Of a stretch of DNA of 64,000 nt, positions 1 through 9,621 are shown piece by piece (position 1 is the first letter of the stretch; each line of letters begins with the position of its first letter). The translations under genes were made by a program, and so were the position numbers. Origin of the DNA: Arthrobacter sp. AFG7.2 (GTDB lineage: Bacteria > Actinomycetota > Actinomycetes > Actinomycetales > Micrococcaceae); NCBI RefSeq assembly GCF_002892835.1, contig NZ_PJMB01000001.1, positions 372,001-436,000 on the forward strand. The letters run 5' to 3'. Below the pieces are notes generated by a model. That model was given only the letters and a program-made list of their open reading frames with translations, did no database searches and had not been told where the DNA came from.

Positions 1-841
1 GCTCACCGTTGGCGCGTGCCCAGGCAACGGTCTGGCCCTTGCGCAGCGTGCCGTTGTAGATGCGGAGCAGTGCCAGGCGGCCAAGGAACGGGGACGCATC
101 CAGGTTGGTGACGTGCGCCTGCAGGACACCCTCCGGGTTGTAGGTGGGGGCCGGGATGTGCTCGATGATGGTCTTGAACAGCGGCTCCAGGTCCTCGTTT
201 TCCGGAGCGGCGCCGTCAGCGGGCTGCTCGAGGGAAGCGCGCCCAACCTTGGCGGCTGCGTAGACAACGGGCACTTCGAGGATCTTGTCCAGGTCCAGGT
301 CCGGCACTTCGTCCGCCAGGTCCGAGGCAAGGCCCAGGAGGAGGTCCATCGACTCGTGGACGACTTCCTCGATGCGGGCGTCGGGACGGTCGGTCTTGTT
401 GACCAGCAGGATGACGGGGAGGTGCGCAGCGAGGGCCTTGCGCAGCACGAAGCGGGTCTGCGGCAGCGGACCTTCGGAAGCGTCAACGAGGAGGACGACG
501 CCGTCGACCATGGACAGGCCGCGCTCCACCTCGCCGCCGAAGTCGGCGTGGCCGGGGGTGTCGATGACGTTGATGGTGATGGTCTCGCCCTTGGAGGACG
601 GACCGTTGTAGGCCACCGTGGTGTTCTTGGCCAGGATGGTGATGCCCTTTTCACGTTCCAGGTCACCGGAGTCCATCACGCGGTCTTCAAGGTGGTTGTG
701 CTCGGCAAAGGAGTTGGTCTGCTTGAGCATGGCGTCGACCAGAGTGGTCTTGCCGTGGTCAACGTGGGCCACAATCGCGACGTTGCGGAGGTCACTGCGT
801 GAGGCAGTGGCTACCGCGGTGTTGGTGGTGGTTTCAGACAT
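1..841 (-). CDS. typA: Translational GTPase TypA/BipA, 5' part (C-terminus beyond window)
   Basis: Ribosome-associated GTPase of the EF-G/LepA family that acts in 50S assembly and stress adaptation. About 280 N-terminal residues are visible of a family length near 610-640; the gene runs off the left edge. The G1 motif AHVDHGKT lies near residues 25-32, [14 protein letters not shown] (G3) near 94, and NKTD (G4) near 148. The region that follows begins the beta-barrel domain II. The ATG at 841 gives a short polar N-terminus (MSETTTNT) before the G domain. It is transcribed away from the SGNH lipoprotein gene, so its promoter should lie in 842-1071. Nothing unusual is seen in the visible part. 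Confidence 0.95.
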   Translation of the reverse strand, partial: MSETTTNTAVATASRSDLRNVAIVAHVDHGKTTLVDAMLKQTNSFAEHNHLEDRVMDSGDLEREKGITILAKNTTVAYNGPSSKGETITINVIDTPGHADFGGEVERGLSMVDGVVLLVDASEGPLPQTRFVLRKALAAHLPVILLVNKTDRPDARIEEVVHESMDLLLGLASDLADEVPDLDLDKILEVPVVYAAAKVGRASLEQPADGAAPENEDLEPLFKTIIEHIPAPTYNPEGVLQAHVTNLDASPFLGRLALLRIYNGTLRKGQTVAWARANGE

Positions 842-1071
842 GCGTAATGGCTCGATTCAGTGGTGAAAGTCAGCTGTTGTATCGCGACATTTCCAACCGG
901 AACGCACGACGGATCAGGCCCTTAGCACAGGGCACCTTCCTTCATTCTAGCCGCTGTGCCTTTTATTGGCCTAAATTTTCCTGCAGCGGGCGGGGGCTGC
1001 CGCCGCCCCCGCGTTGCGCCACGCCCGAAAATTGTGGTCAAGATCACTGGCCAAGCGGGCCTGAGTGCAAC

Positions 1072-1980
1072 ATGATTGCTCTGACAGACCGTGCAAGCCC
1101 CGAAAGACAACAGATGCGAAAAGCCTTGCCCGCCTTGGCGCGGACCCGATCTGCCGCGTCCGGCGTCGCCATGGTGATTGCCGTGTCTAGTGTTGTTGCC
1201 CTTTCTGCTTGCGGGCTGCCGGCGCAAGCCCCTGCCGGCCCTCCCCTGGCCGCGGCAGCCGCCGGACCACAGGCAGCACCTGCGGCGGCTGGCGGTTCCA
1301 CTGTCCTGAACCCGGGCAACGGCCGGCTCGAGGCCGTTGTCCCTGATATCAGCAGGACAGTCCTGCTGATCGGCGATTCGCAGTCTGAACCTGCGGATGG
1401 CTGGCCGCGCCTCGGCCTGGCCGCTGCCGGATACAAGGTGTACTTCTGCGGCCGGGGCGGAACGGGCTTCGTCTCTTCAAACGGCCCAACGGGCAACTAC
1501 ATCGACGCCCTGCTGCACGGCGACTGGCTGCTCCCGTCCGGCACCCCTGCGCTGATCGTGGTGCAGGGCGGCGGCAACGATGCGGCCAGCGGCGCAGGTG
1601 ACAGCCGGATTAACGCCAATGCCGAACGCCTGATCGCAGAGCTTCAACAGCGGTACCCGGGAACGCCCATGGCGATGATCGGAACACTCGCGCGAGGCGA
1701 AGACCATGGCGGCGGCCGGCGAAGTGAAGTGGATGCCCTGCTGGGATACGTGGCGGCCGCCCACGGGCTGCCCTTCGTATCTGTCGGTGACTGGCTGACC
1801 AGGTACAACCTGGTCAAGGACCTCGCCGACACAGTGCACATGAACCCCAGCGGTCATCAGAAGTTGGGAAAGCTTCTGGAGGGCCGCCTCCGGGAGTTGG
1901 GGCTGGACAGAAAGCCGACGGCGGACCAGGCGCCGCTTCTCGCTGCCGGCACCGCGGACGCCGGCCTGGGCCGGGACTAG
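1072..1980 (+). CDS. Secreted SGNH/GDSL-family hydrolase lipoprotein
   Basis: Probable extracytoplasmic esterase or acylhydrolase of the SGNH superfamily; the substrate is unknown. A positively charged N-terminus and hydrophobic stretch end in the lipobox LSAC (Cys near residue 47 if translation starts at 1072), so it should be lipid-anchored. An Ala/Pro-rich linker follows. Block I is GDSQS near residue 101, a GGGND block is near 163, and the C-terminal block DTVHMNPSGH carries the Asp-x-x-His pair. The open frame extends upstream to 799, but the lipoprotein signal requires a start at 1072 or at the in-frame ATG at 1114. A strong hairpin follows directly at 1987. It stands alone between typA and the peptide-transport operon. 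Confidence 0.75.
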   Translation: MIALTDRASPERQQMRKALPALARTRSAASGVAMVIAVSSVVALSACGLPAQAPAGPPLAAAAAGPQAAPAAAGGSTVLNPGNGRLEAVVPDISRTVLLIGDSQSEPADGWPRLGLAAAGYKVYFCGRGGTGFVSSNGPTGNYIDALLHGDWLLPSGTPALIVVQGGGNDAASGAGDSRINANAERLIAELQQRYPGTPMAMIGTLARGEDHGGGRRSEVDALLGYVAAAHGLPFVSVGDWLTRYNLVKDLADTVHMNPSGHQKLGKLLEGRLRELGLDRKPTADQAPLLAAGTADAGLGRD

Positions 1981-1986
1981 GAACAG

Positions 1987-2029
1987 AAACGGCTGGAGCC
2001 GGAGCCCAAGGCTCCGGCTCCAGCCGTTT
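1987..2029. terminator. Perfect 19-bp stem, bidirectional terminator
   Basis: 1987-2005 and 2011-2029 are exact reverse complements around a 5-base loop. The stem starts with AAA and ends with TTT, so U-rich tails form on either strand. It separates the convergent SGNH gene (stop 1980) and the peptide ABC ATPase gene (stop 2048). Confidence 0.9.
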
Positions 2030-2047
2030 AGTCGTGATGTTCCGTGC

Positions 2048-3769
2048 CTACGCCACTTCCGGCGGCAGCATCAGCTTGGCGCCCGGGATGGCGTTCAGCA
2101 GGGCCTTCGTGTACTCCTGCTGCGGAGCGTCGAAGACGCCATCCGTGGAGCCGGTCTCCACCAGCCGCCCCTTCTCCATTACGCAGACGTGGTCCGCGAT
2201 CTGCCGGACCACCGCCAGGTCATGGGTGATGAAGAGGTACGTCAGGCCCAGGTTGGACTGCAGGTCAGCCAGCAGGTTCAGAACCTGCGCCTGAACCAGG
2301 ACGTCCAGGGCGGAAACCGCCTCGTCACAAATGATGACTTCAGGGTCCAGCGCCAGCGCACGTGCGATTGCCACGCGCTGCCGCTGCCCGCCCGAAAGCT
2401 CGTTCGGGTACCGCTGCATGGTGGACTGTGGCAGCGCCACCTGGTCCAGGAGCTCACGGACCTTCTTCTCCCGGCTGGCTTTGTTCCCGATCTTATGGAC
2501 CCGCAGCGGCTCCTCGATGGTCCGGTAGATGTTGTACATCGGGTCCAGGGACCCATAGGGATCCTGGAAAATGGGCTGCACCCGGCGCCGGAACTTGAAT
2601 AGTTCCGAGGGCTTCAGCAGCGAGGTGTCCACGCCGTCGAACAGGATCTTGCCGTCGGTGGGCTTCTCCAGCTGGAGCACCATCTTGGCCACCGTGGACT
2701 TGCCGGAGCCCGACTCCCCCACGATCGCCGTCGTGGTTCCCCGGAGGACGTTGAAGCTCACGCCGTCGACGGCCGCGAAGTCCGACGATTTCCCGAGGCC
2801 CTGCCGGAGTTTGTAGACCTTCCGCAGGTCCTGGATCTGCAGGACGTTGTCGGCAGCAACAGCTTCAGCGGCCGGAGCGAGGAGATCCGCCGCTTCCACG
2901 CCCTGTTCCTTGGCAACCTGGATCCTTCGGCTGGCAAGGGATGGTGCGGACTCGACGAGCCGGCGGGTGTACGGGTGCTGCGGGTTCTGCAGCAGTTCCA
3001 GCGACGGCCCCGATTCGACAACCTGCCCGCGGTACATCACCACTACTTTGTCCGCGCGCTCGGCGGCGAGGCCGAGGTCGTGGGTGATCAGCAGGACGGC
3101 TGTGCCCAGCTCGGATGTCATGCCCTCGAGGTGGTCCAGGATCTGCCGCTGCACCGTAACGTCCAGCGCCGAGGTGGGCTCATCCGCGATCAGCAGCCGC
3201 GGCTGGCAGGACAGGCCAATGGCGATCAGGGCCCGCTGCCGCATGCCGCCGGAGAACTCGTGCGGATACTGCTTGGCGCGCCGCTGGGCGTCCGGCAGTC
3301 CAGCCTCAGCCAGGACCTTGGCGATGTCCTCGGGGCCGCTGGGACGGCCGTTGGCCTGCAGGGTTTCCTTGACCTGGTAGCCGATCTTCCACACCGGGTT
3401 GAGGTTGGACATCGGGTCCTGGGGCACCATGCCGATGGTGTTGCCGCGCAGTTCGATCATCCGCTTTTCGGATGCGTGCGAGATGTCTTCGCCGTCCAGC
3501 AGGATCTGGCCGCCGGAGACCCTGCCGTTGCCGGGCAGCAGGCCGATAGCAGCCAGTGCCGTGGTCGACTTTCCGGAACCCGACTCACCCACAATGGCAA
3601 CGGTTTCTCCCGGCATGATAGTCAGGTGTGCGTTCCGGACGGCATTGACCTCGCCGTTGCTGGTGTTGAACGTGATGGCCAGGTCCCGGATTTCCAGCAG
3701 TGGCCGGTCTGCGGGTGTTCCGGCCTCGGTAATAGTGACATCTGATGCAGTCACGTGTGCCTCCTTCAT
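2048..3769 (-). CDS. Peptide ABC transporter, fused double ATP-binding protein (DppD-DppF type)
   Basis: Supplies both nucleotide-binding domains of an oligopeptide/dipeptide importer in one 573-residue chain. The first NBD has Walker A GESGSGKST near 61-69, signature FSGGMRQR and Walker B LLIADEPTSALD. The second NBD repeats GESGSGKST, then LSGGQRQRVAIARAL and IICDEAVSALD, where Glu follows Asp as expected. Such fusions are common in Actinobacteria in place of separate oppD and oppF. The start overlaps the stop of the upstream permease gene by 4 bp (ATGA), which indicates translational coupling. It is the last gene of the five-gene operon and is closed by the hairpin at 1987-2029. Confidence 0.93.
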   Translation of the reverse strand: MKEAHVTASDVTITEAGTPADRPLLEIRDLAITFNTSNGEVNAVRNAHLTIMPGETVAIVGESGSGKSTTALAAIGLLPGNGRVSGGQILLDGEDISHASEKRMIELRGNTIGMVPQDPMSNLNPVWKIGYQVKETLQANGRPSGPEDIAKVLAEAGLPDAQRRAKQYPHEFSGGMRQRALIAIGLSCQPRLLIADEPTSALDVTVQRQILDHLEGMTSELGTAVLLITHDLGLAAERADKVVVMYRGQVVESGPSLELLQNPQHPYTRRLVESAPSLASRRIQVAKEQGVEAADLLAPAAEAVAADNVLQIQDLRKVYKLRQGLGKSSDFAAVDGVSFNVLRGTTTAIVGESGSGKSTVAKMVLQLEKPTDGKILFDGVDTSLLKPSELFKFRRRVQPIFQDPYGSLDPMYNIYRTIEEPLRVHKIGNKASREKKVRELLDQVALPQSTMQRYPNELSGGQRQRVAIARALALDPEVIICDEAVSALDVLVQAQVLNLLADLQSNLGLTYLFITHDLAVVRQIADHVCVMEKGRLVETGSTDGVFDAPQQEYTKALLNAIPGAKLMLPPEVA

Positions 3770-4716
3770 CGCTGGCGGCTCTTCGGGTCAAGAGCGTCGC
3801 GCAGGGCGTCGCCCAGCATGATGAAGCTCAGGACGGTGATGGACAGGGCGGCAGCGGGGTACAACAGCACCGCAGGGTTGGTGCGGATGGATGACTGTGC
3901 CGCTGAGATGTCATTGCCCCAGGACATGATGCTGCCGGGGAGCCCGATGCCGAGGAAGGACAGCGTGGCTTCGAGCACAATGAAGACACCGAGCTCCATG
4001 GTGGCCAGCACAATAATGGGAGCGAGGGCGTTGGGCAGGACATGCTTGATCAGGCTTTGGATCCTGGACACGCCCAGCGAACGCGCTGCAGTAATGAAGT
4101 CCGCATTCCTGACCTCGATCACCGCGCCGCGCGTCAACCTGGCCATCTGCGGCCAGGCAAGCAGCACGATGATCATGATGACTGTCCACACGCTCTTGTT
4201 TTCCCGGAAGAACGGCAACTGGGTGACCACCAGTGCGCCGAGCACCAGCGGGAGTGCAAAGAAGATGTCGCCCAGGCGGGCAATGACGGAATCGACCCAC
4301 CCGCCATAGAAACCTGCAAGGGCACCCATGGTCACACCGATAATCAGCACGCCAATCACAGCGAAAACGCCAACCATGACAGAAGCCTGCGTGCCGTAGA
4401 TAACGCGGGCATACACGTCACAGCCCTGGAAGGTAAACCCGAACGGATGGCCGGGCGACGGTGCACCGTCCGAGTTCGCCAACTGGCAGTTGTCGTTCGG
4501 CGCCACCTGGGTGAACAGGCCCGGGAAGAACGCCACCACCAGGATGACCAGGATCATCACTGCCGAAACGATGAACAGCGGACGACGGCGGAGCTTCCGC
4601 CAGGCATCTGCCCACAGGCTCAGCGGAGCCTGGTCTGTCTTAACTGCATCCGTTGCCAGCAGAGGGGTCTCCTCGATGGGGGCAACATAATGCGTGGTGT
4701 CTTGGTTACTTTTCAT
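3766..4716 (-). CDS. Peptide ABC transporter permease (DppC/OppC type)
   Basis: Inner-membrane subunit of the peptide importer, about 316 residues with six predicted membrane segments. It has the BPD_transp_1 fold with an EAA-type loop (IEVRNADFITAARSLG) and an N-terminal cytosolic extension before the first helix (LFIVSAVMILVILVVAFF), as usual for the OppC side. The large periplasmic loop carries the family-typical Cys pair (DNCQLANS / GCDVYARVIYGT). The reading frame is open up to 4755, but the start at 4716 is preferred. It overlaps the end of the upstream permease gene by 11 bp and removes an unlikely N-terminal extension. Confidence 0.92.
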   Translation of the reverse strand: MKSNQDTTHYVAPIEETPLLATDAVKTDQAPLSLWADAWRKLRRRPLFIVSAVMILVILVVAFFPGLFTQVAPNDNCQLANSDGAPSPGHPFGFTFQGCDVYARVIYGTQASVMVGVFAVIGVLIIGVTMGALAGFYGGWVDSVIARLGDIFFALPLVLGALVVTQLPFFRENKSVWTVIMIIVLLAWPQMARLTRGAVIEVRNADFITAARSLGVSRIQSLIKHVLPNALAPIIVLATMELGVFIVLEATLSFLGIGLPGSIMSWGNDISAAQSSIRTNPAVLLYPAAALSITVLSFIMLGDALRDALDPKSRQR

Positions 4717-5635
4717 AGCGAATCCTCGGATCAAGCCAGGCGTAGAGCAAATCAACCAGCAGGTTGGCGATAACGAAGACCAGCACCAACACGCTCACAA
4801 TGGCGACGACGGTGGGTCCTTCGCTGCGGAGAATCGCCTGGTAGAGCTTCTGCCCCACGCCGGGAACGTTGAAGATGCCTTCGGTAACAATGGCGCCGCC
4901 CATCAGGCCGCCCAGGCTCGCGCCCAGGTAGGTGACAACGGGAATCATCGAGTTACGGAGGATGTGCGCCATGACCACCCGCCTCCGGGACAGACCCTTG
5001 GCAGTCGCGGTCCGGACGTAATCCGCCGTCGAGTTCTCGATGACTGAGGCCCGGGTCAGCCGAAGCACGTAGGCGAAAGACACCAGCGCAAGGGCGAAGG
5101 CCGGAAGCAGCAGGGTTCCCCAGCTGACGTCCGTGCCCACGGTGGGCTTGGCCCAGCCAAGGTAGACGCCGAAGATCAGCTGCAGGACGAAGCCCAGGAC
5201 AAAGATGGGAATGGCGATCACAACAAGCGAGGCAAGCAGCACCGACGAGTCAAAGATCTTGCCCTTGCGAAGACCGGCGATGAGTCCGAAGCCGATGCCG
5301 AACACTGCCTGGATGACCAGCGCTTCAATCGCAAGCATCACGGTGACAGGGAACACGCGGCCCAGGGTCGCGGCGATGGGCTGGCCGGTGAAGTCGACGC
5401 CCAGGTTGAACGTAAAGAGGTTCTTGAGGAACAGGCCGTACTGGACCCAGAACGGCTGGTCAAGGTTGTACTGCTGGCGGAGGGCCGCGATCACGGCCTC
5501 GCTGGGCGGGCGGTCTCCGAAGAGCGCCCGAATGGGGTCTCCGGGAAGTGCAAACACCATGAAGTACACCAGCAGGGTGGTGCCCAGGAACACGGGGATG
5601 ACTTGGAGCAGCCGCCGGAGAATGAACCGGATCAC
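4706..5635 (-). CDS. Peptide ABC transporter permease (DppB/OppB type)
   Basis: Partner permease of 309 residues with a GTG start. It begins with the family-typical MIRFILRRLLQVIPVFLGTT membrane segment. The conserved ALPGDPIRALFGDRPP block follows, then helices and the EAA loop (YVRTATAKGLSRRRV). It lies between the binding-protein gene (stop 5765) and dppC, with which it overlaps by 11 bp. A stable intercistronic hairpin at 5709-5734 separates it from the binding-protein gene, which would allow higher expression of the binding protein than of the membrane subunits. Confidence 0.92.
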   Translation of the reverse strand: MIRFILRRLLQVIPVFLGTTLLVYFMVFALPGDPIRALFGDRPPSEAVIAALRQQYNLDQPFWVQYGLFLKNLFTFNLGVDFTGQPIAATLGRVFPVTVMLAIEALVIQAVFGIGFGLIAGLRKGKIFDSSVLLASLVVIAIPIFVLGFVLQLIFGVYLGWAKPTVGTDVSWGTLLLPAFALALVSFAYVLRLTRASVIENSTADYVRTATAKGLSRRRVVMAHILRNSMIPVVTYLGASLGGLMGGAIVTEGIFNVPGVGQKLYQAILRSEGPTVVAIVSVLVLVFVIANLLVDLLYAWLDPRIRYEK

Positions 5636-5708
5636 AGCACACCCTCCAGAGTTTGTGAAGAAAGGGGGAATTTCATGTGGGACAGCTTCCTGCCGGTATC
5701 AAGGCTAT

Positions 5709-5734
5709 GGGGGCCCGGCTGATGCCGGACCCCC
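5709..5734 (-). terminator. Intercistronic hairpin between binding-protein and permease genes
   Basis: GGGGG-C-CCGGC pairs with GCCGG-A-CCCCC around a TGAT loop, giving two 5-bp stems with one C/A mismatch. There is no good U-tract on the minus strand. It is therefore more likely an attenuator or an mRNA-stabilising hairpin behind the binding-protein cistron than a full terminator. Confidence 0.6.
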
Positions 5735-5764
5735 ACTAGCTAGTTGAGTTGGACGGTCTCAGAA

Positions 5765-7435
5765 CTACTTTGCGGTGATGTTGTAGTACTGAATGACACC
5801 GTTCCAGCCGCTGTCCACGTTGGTGACGTTCTGGCTCCACACGACCTGGCGGGCGGAGTACCACAGCGGGAGGTTGGGCAGGTCCTGGAACAGGATTTCC
5901 TGTGCCTCGGTGAACTTCGCGTTGGCGTCGTCCGTGGACTTGGAGCCCAGGCCCTCGTCGAGGAGCTTGTCGAACTCAGGGTTCGAGTAGCCCTCGTAGT
6001 TGGCACTGGCGCCAGTCCGCAGGAGCGGGCCGAGGAAGTTGTAGAGCGACGGGTAGTCGGCCTGCCAGCCTGCACGGGCGAAGCCCGGGAGGGTCTGCGA
6101 CTTGCGCAGGTCCAGAAGTTCAGCAAACTTGGCGAAGGGCTGGCCCTCAACCTGGATGCCGAGGTTGTTCTTCAGGTTGTTGGCAACAGCGTCAATCCAT
6201 TCCTTGTTGCCACCATCGGTGTTGTAGCCGAGCTGGAGGGTCTTGTCTGCCGGCCACGGGCTGATGGCTTCAGCCTTCTCCCAGGCTTCCTTCGCCTTCG
6301 CGGCATCGAACTTCAGGACATCGGAACCTTCAACGTTCTCGTTGTAGCCGTCCACTGCCGGGGAGGTGAAGTCCTTGGCCGGGATGCGGGTGCCGCTGAA
6401 GATGACCTTCGTGATTTCGTCACGGTTGATTGCCATGGAGATGGCCTGGCGGCGCAGCTTGCCTGCCTCGCCCTGGAACTCGGGCAGGTAGCCCGGGATG
6501 TTCAGGGTGGAGTTGCCGGCGTACGGCTTGTTCAGGTGGTTCTCCGGGAAGTCCGTGGTGTAGGTCTTCAAGGCGTTGGTGGGAAGGACGTCGGTGACGT
6601 CCAGGTTGTTGGCCTGGATGTCCGTGTAAGCAGGTGCCGGGTCGGTGTAGAACTTGAAGGTCACGCCGCCGTTCTTCGCTTCACGGGTGCCGCTGTAGTC
6701 CTCGTTCTTGACGAGTTCAATCTGGCTGTCGTGCTGCCACGCGCCTTCCTTGGCCATCTTGTACGGACCGTTGCCAACCGGGTTCTCGCCGTAGGCCTTG
6801 GGATCAGCGATGGCCTGGGACGGAAGCGGCATGAAGGCCGTGTAGCCAAGGCGCAGCGGCCAGTCGGCCTCGGGCTGCGTCAGCTTGACCTCGATGGTCG
6901 TGTCGTCCTTGAGGACCAGGCCGGAGAGGGTCTCTGCGGTGGGAGCGGGGACCTCCGTCTCGCCTTCCTTCTTGGTGGCGCTGACGGCGTCGTAGCCCTC
7001 GATGGACTCAAAGAAGCTGCTGTTTGCCTGCGCGTTGGTGCTCAGGGCAGCGAAGTTCCAGGCGTCAACAAAGCTCTTGGCGGTGACTTCCTCACCGTTG
7101 GTGAACTTCGTGCCGCTCTTGACCTTGATGGTGTAGTTCTGGCCGTCCGGGGATTCGATGGACTCGGCCAGGGCGTTGACCGACTCGCCGCTGGGGCTGT
7201 AGCTGGTCAGGCCTTCGAAGAGCAGTTCGACGACGCGGCCGCCGTACACTTCGTTGGTGTTTGCCGGCATCAACGGGTTCTGGGGTTCGTTGCTGTAGGC
7301 AGTGATGACCTTGGCGGGATCGCCCGCGCCACCGCTGGCCCCTTCAGTGCTGCCGCCTCCAGCGCCGCAGCCGGTCAGGGCGAGGGCGGCGATTGCCACG
7401 ATGCCCAGTGCTTTGGAAGTGCGCGTAAAACGCAT
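5765..7435 (-). CDS. Peptide/solute-binding lipoprotein, SBP family 5 (first of two)
   Basis: Extracytoplasmic binding protein of 556 residues for the oligopeptide ABC importer. The signal peptide ends in the lipobox LTGC (ALALTGCGAGGG), so it should be lipid-anchored. A Gly/Ser-rich linker then leads into the SBP_bac_5 fold. Visible family marks are the VYGGRVVELLFEGLTSYSP-type N-terminal block, SGTKFTNGEEVTAKSFVDAW, and the LRRQAISMAINRDEI block. The gene lies directly upstream of dppB in the operon, 129 bp away with an intervening hairpin. It is the expected main binding protein; ligand specificity cannot be read from sequence. Confidence 0.92.
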   Translation of the reverse strand: MRFTRTSKALGIVAIAALALTGCGAGGGSTEGASGGAGDPAKVITAYSNEPQNPLMPANTNEVYGGRVVELLFEGLTSYSPSGESVNALAESIESPDGQNYTIKVKSGTKFTNGEEVTAKSFVDAWNFAALSTNAQANSSFFESIEGYDAVSATKKEGETEVPAPTAETLSGLVLKDDTTIEVKLTQPEADWPLRLGYTAFMPLPSQAIADPKAYGENPVGNGPYKMAKEGAWQHDSQIELVKNEDYSGTREAKNGGVTFKFYTDPAPAYTDIQANNLDVTDVLPTNALKTYTTDFPENHLNKPYAGNSTLNIPGYLPEFQGEAGKLRRQAISMAINRDEITKVIFSGTRIPAKDFTSPAVDGYNENVEGSDVLKFDAAKAKEAWEKAEAISPWPADKTLQLGYNTDGGNKEWIDAVANNLKNNLGIQVEGQPFAKFAELLDLRKSQTLPGFARAGWQADYPSLYNFLGPLLRTGASANYEGYSNPEFDKLLDEGLGSKSTDDANAKFTEAQEILFQDLPNLPLWYSARQVVWSQNVTNVDSGWNGVIQYYNITAK

Positions 7436-7693
7436 TCCGCCTCCTATGAGTTGTGGGAGATAACGAGGGGGAATCTGGTGCTTCCCCGCAGGAGAGACGC
7501 AGCAATCCGCTGTGACGCAACCTACATATACGAGTAGCCTAACCGCACGAAGTCCAGATACTGGTACTCCGTTGCCAAACCGTGACCGGTTCGAACTGAA
7601 CGCCTAGTCGGTCAACGGAAGTTGTGCAAGTCACATGCTACTCGCCGGTAGGCGTGACGGCGAATCGACACCGTCGGGAGGGGGCGTTCAGGA
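7436..7693. other. 258-bp intergenic region between the two binding-protein genes
   Basis: It contains an inverted repeat AACCG-TGAC-CGGTT at 7578-7591 that could be an operator, and a weak hairpin TCGCCG/CGGCGA at 7642-7663 just behind the upstream gene. Its length allows an internal promoter for the downstream four genes. No ORF with coding character is seen. Confidence 0.4.
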
Positions 7694-9475
7694 TTATCGG
7701 GGCGATGCCGGCTGCGCCAGGCGCCAGTCCCACACGTTCCACCAGACGCCCAGAGGACCAGAGCTTGTCTTGACGCCGGCCACGCGGGCGCTGAAGGCTG
7801 TCGAGCCAACAGTCTGGTAAAGCGGGAGGCCGTACGCGCTTTCCCAAATACGCTTGTCGATCTCCACCAGGAGGGCGTCCTGCTTGCCCAGGTCGGAGGT
7901 GCCGGTCAGCTGTTCCATCGCTTTGTCCGCGTCGCCGTCGGAAAAGCCATTAAAGTTGCTGCCGGCGCCAGTGCGGAAAATTTGCGGAACCCGGCTGACT
8001 CCTGCTGAGGTCCCAATCCATCCCAGCAGCGCGGCGTCGTAATCGTCGGAACCCAGTGCGCGGACCCAGTCAGCGCTCCCCTGCCCTGCATCCACCACCT
8101 GAAAACCAGCGAGCGCAGCCGAGTCCCTGATCAGCGAAAACGCTGCGGCGCGATTAGGGTTGTCCCGGTTATAGAGGATACGGATGGTGGGGGTGTCGCC
8201 GGCCAGGAGGGCTTTTGCCTCCTCGATGTCCACCTCCGCGTAGTCGGACGAGCCGTTGTTCTTGACGCTGTCGTTGTACTTCGGCTGGGCGGGCAGGAAG
8301 ACGTGCGAATCCAGGGGTTTTGCTTCCGGCAGCAGGTCCCCCACGACGGCATCAACTATTGCTTGCCGCGGAACCGTCTTCAGGAAGGCTTCGCGCACGT
8401 CCTCGTCAGCGAAAGGCCCGGAGAACTTGAGGTCCAGGTGGTCGTAGCCGGACTGGTTGTAGCGCTCAATGGTGGCCCCCTGGTCAGCCAGGCCGGCAAA
8501 AAGTTCGTCGGTGCCCGCAGAAGGCTGCGGGGAGATGATGTCCGCCTGGCCGTTCCGGAGCGCGTCGACAGCTGTGGGCAGGGCACCGGTGAAGCGTACG
8601 TTGATCTCATCAAGCCATGGCTCCTGGCCCCACACATAGTCCCGGTTCCGGACGAGCGTCATGGAGACTTCAGGGACGATGTCGCGGACAATGTAGGGGC
8701 CGCTGGAGAGGTACACGGACGGATCATCCGGCAGGGTCTTGGCGTCGAATCCCGAGTTCCAAAAATCGCTCACCCGCTTGAGCGGGGTGTTGGCTGCTGG
8801 TTCTTCAACGTCCCCACGGGGAGAATCCGTAATCAGCTCGATCAGGTCTTCTTCGTCATTCAGCCCGCCCTTGGCTGCGACGACGTGCGCAGGCAGTCCG
8901 ACGTCGAAAGCCACCTCCCAGTCGGCGTAGGGCTTGGCGTATTCCAGGGTGATGGAACGGCCGTCTGAGCCGATTTCCGGGAGAACAGTTCCGGCAAGCC
9001 CGCTGGTGTCCGAGGCTACTGAGAAATACTTTGTCCCTGTTCCCGCAGCGGGGTCGGCGTCGTCAAAATATCCTGAGCCTGCAGCCCAGCTCAGCAGGAG
9101 GTCGCCGGCGTCCACCGCCTCACCGTCAGACCACTTGACGCCCTCATTGACCGTGTATCTGACCTTGAGGGGCTCGTCCGAGACCTTCTCGTAGCGCCCG
9201 AACTTGTCATTCCGCACCACCCTGGCAGCATCATCAAGGTAGTAGAACCCCGAGTGGGTGATGTGGCCAATCTTGGAATTGATGTCCGTGTTGCCGTCAG
9301 CGCTGTAGGGATTGAAGGATGAGAAGGCGTTGACCTCTGCTACGGTCACGCTCCCGCCGCGCTTGGCCTCCCCCACCACTACTGGTGTGGTGCCTCCGTT
9401 GCCTGAGCAGCCCGCCAGGACCATCGTGGCGGCCACCGCCGCGGTGATGTAATGCATCAGACGCCTGACCGGCAT
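7694..9475 (-). CDS. Peptide/solute-binding lipoprotein, SBP family 5 (second, divergent)
   Basis: A second family-5 binding protein of 593 residues in the same direction as the importer genes. Its lipobox is LAGC (MVLAGCSGNGG). Family blocks are visible: VRYTVNEGVKWSDGEAVDAG, YLSSGPYIVRDIVP, DALRNGQADIIS and VREAFLKTVPRQAIVDAV. It is diverged from the downstream binding protein and differs in length. It may present another ligand to the same membrane complex, or act as a peptide-sensing or orphan receptor. The start ATG at 9475 gives a compact signal peptide. The gap of 258 bp to the next gene leaves co-transcription open. Confidence 0.85.
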   Translation of the reverse strand: MPVRRLMHYITAAVAATMVLAGCSGNGGTTPVVVGEAKRGGSVTVAEVNAFSSFNPYSADGNTDINSKIGHITHSGFYYLDDAARVVRNDKFGRYEKVSDEPLKVRYTVNEGVKWSDGEAVDAGDLLLSWAAGSGYFDDADPAAGTGTKYFSVASDTSGLAGTVLPEIGSDGRSITLEYAKPYADWEVAFDVGLPAHVVAAKGGLNDEEDLIELITDSPRGDVEEPAANTPLKRVSDFWNSGFDAKTLPDDPSVYLSSGPYIVRDIVPEVSMTLVRNRDYVWGQEPWLDEINVRFTGALPTAVDALRNGQADIISPQPSAGTDELFAGLADQGATIERYNQSGYDHLDLKFSGPFADEDVREAFLKTVPRQAIVDAVVGDLLPEAKPLDSHVFLPAQPKYNDSVKNNGSSDYAEVDIEEAKALLAGDTPTIRILYNRDNPNRAAAFSLIRDSAALAGFQVVDAGQGSADWVRALGSDDYDAALLGWIGTSAGVSRVPQIFRTGAGSNFNGFSDGDADKAMEQLTGTSDLGKQDALLVEIDKRIWESAYGLPLYQTVGSTAFSARVAGVKTSSGPLGVWWNVWDWRLAQPASPR

Positions 9476-9621
9476 GCCGCCTCCTTGTTTTCCTTCTGCG
9501 GGAGGGGCTCCTGGACCTGCCAGGGTGACGCCCTGTACTCAGGATAAGGCGTGCGGCCCTTGTTTGCCGGTGCCGTCCGCAGCAGCCGTGTTAACCCCCC
9601 TGTCCTGCGGCGCGGCTGAGC

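Noticed and set aside
5744..7537. A 597-codon open frame on the plus strand across the binding-protein gene
   Set aside because: It is antisense to the SBP gene, has no domain, and its composition is that of a high-GC shadow frame. The opposite strand has a lipobox and SBP family blocks.
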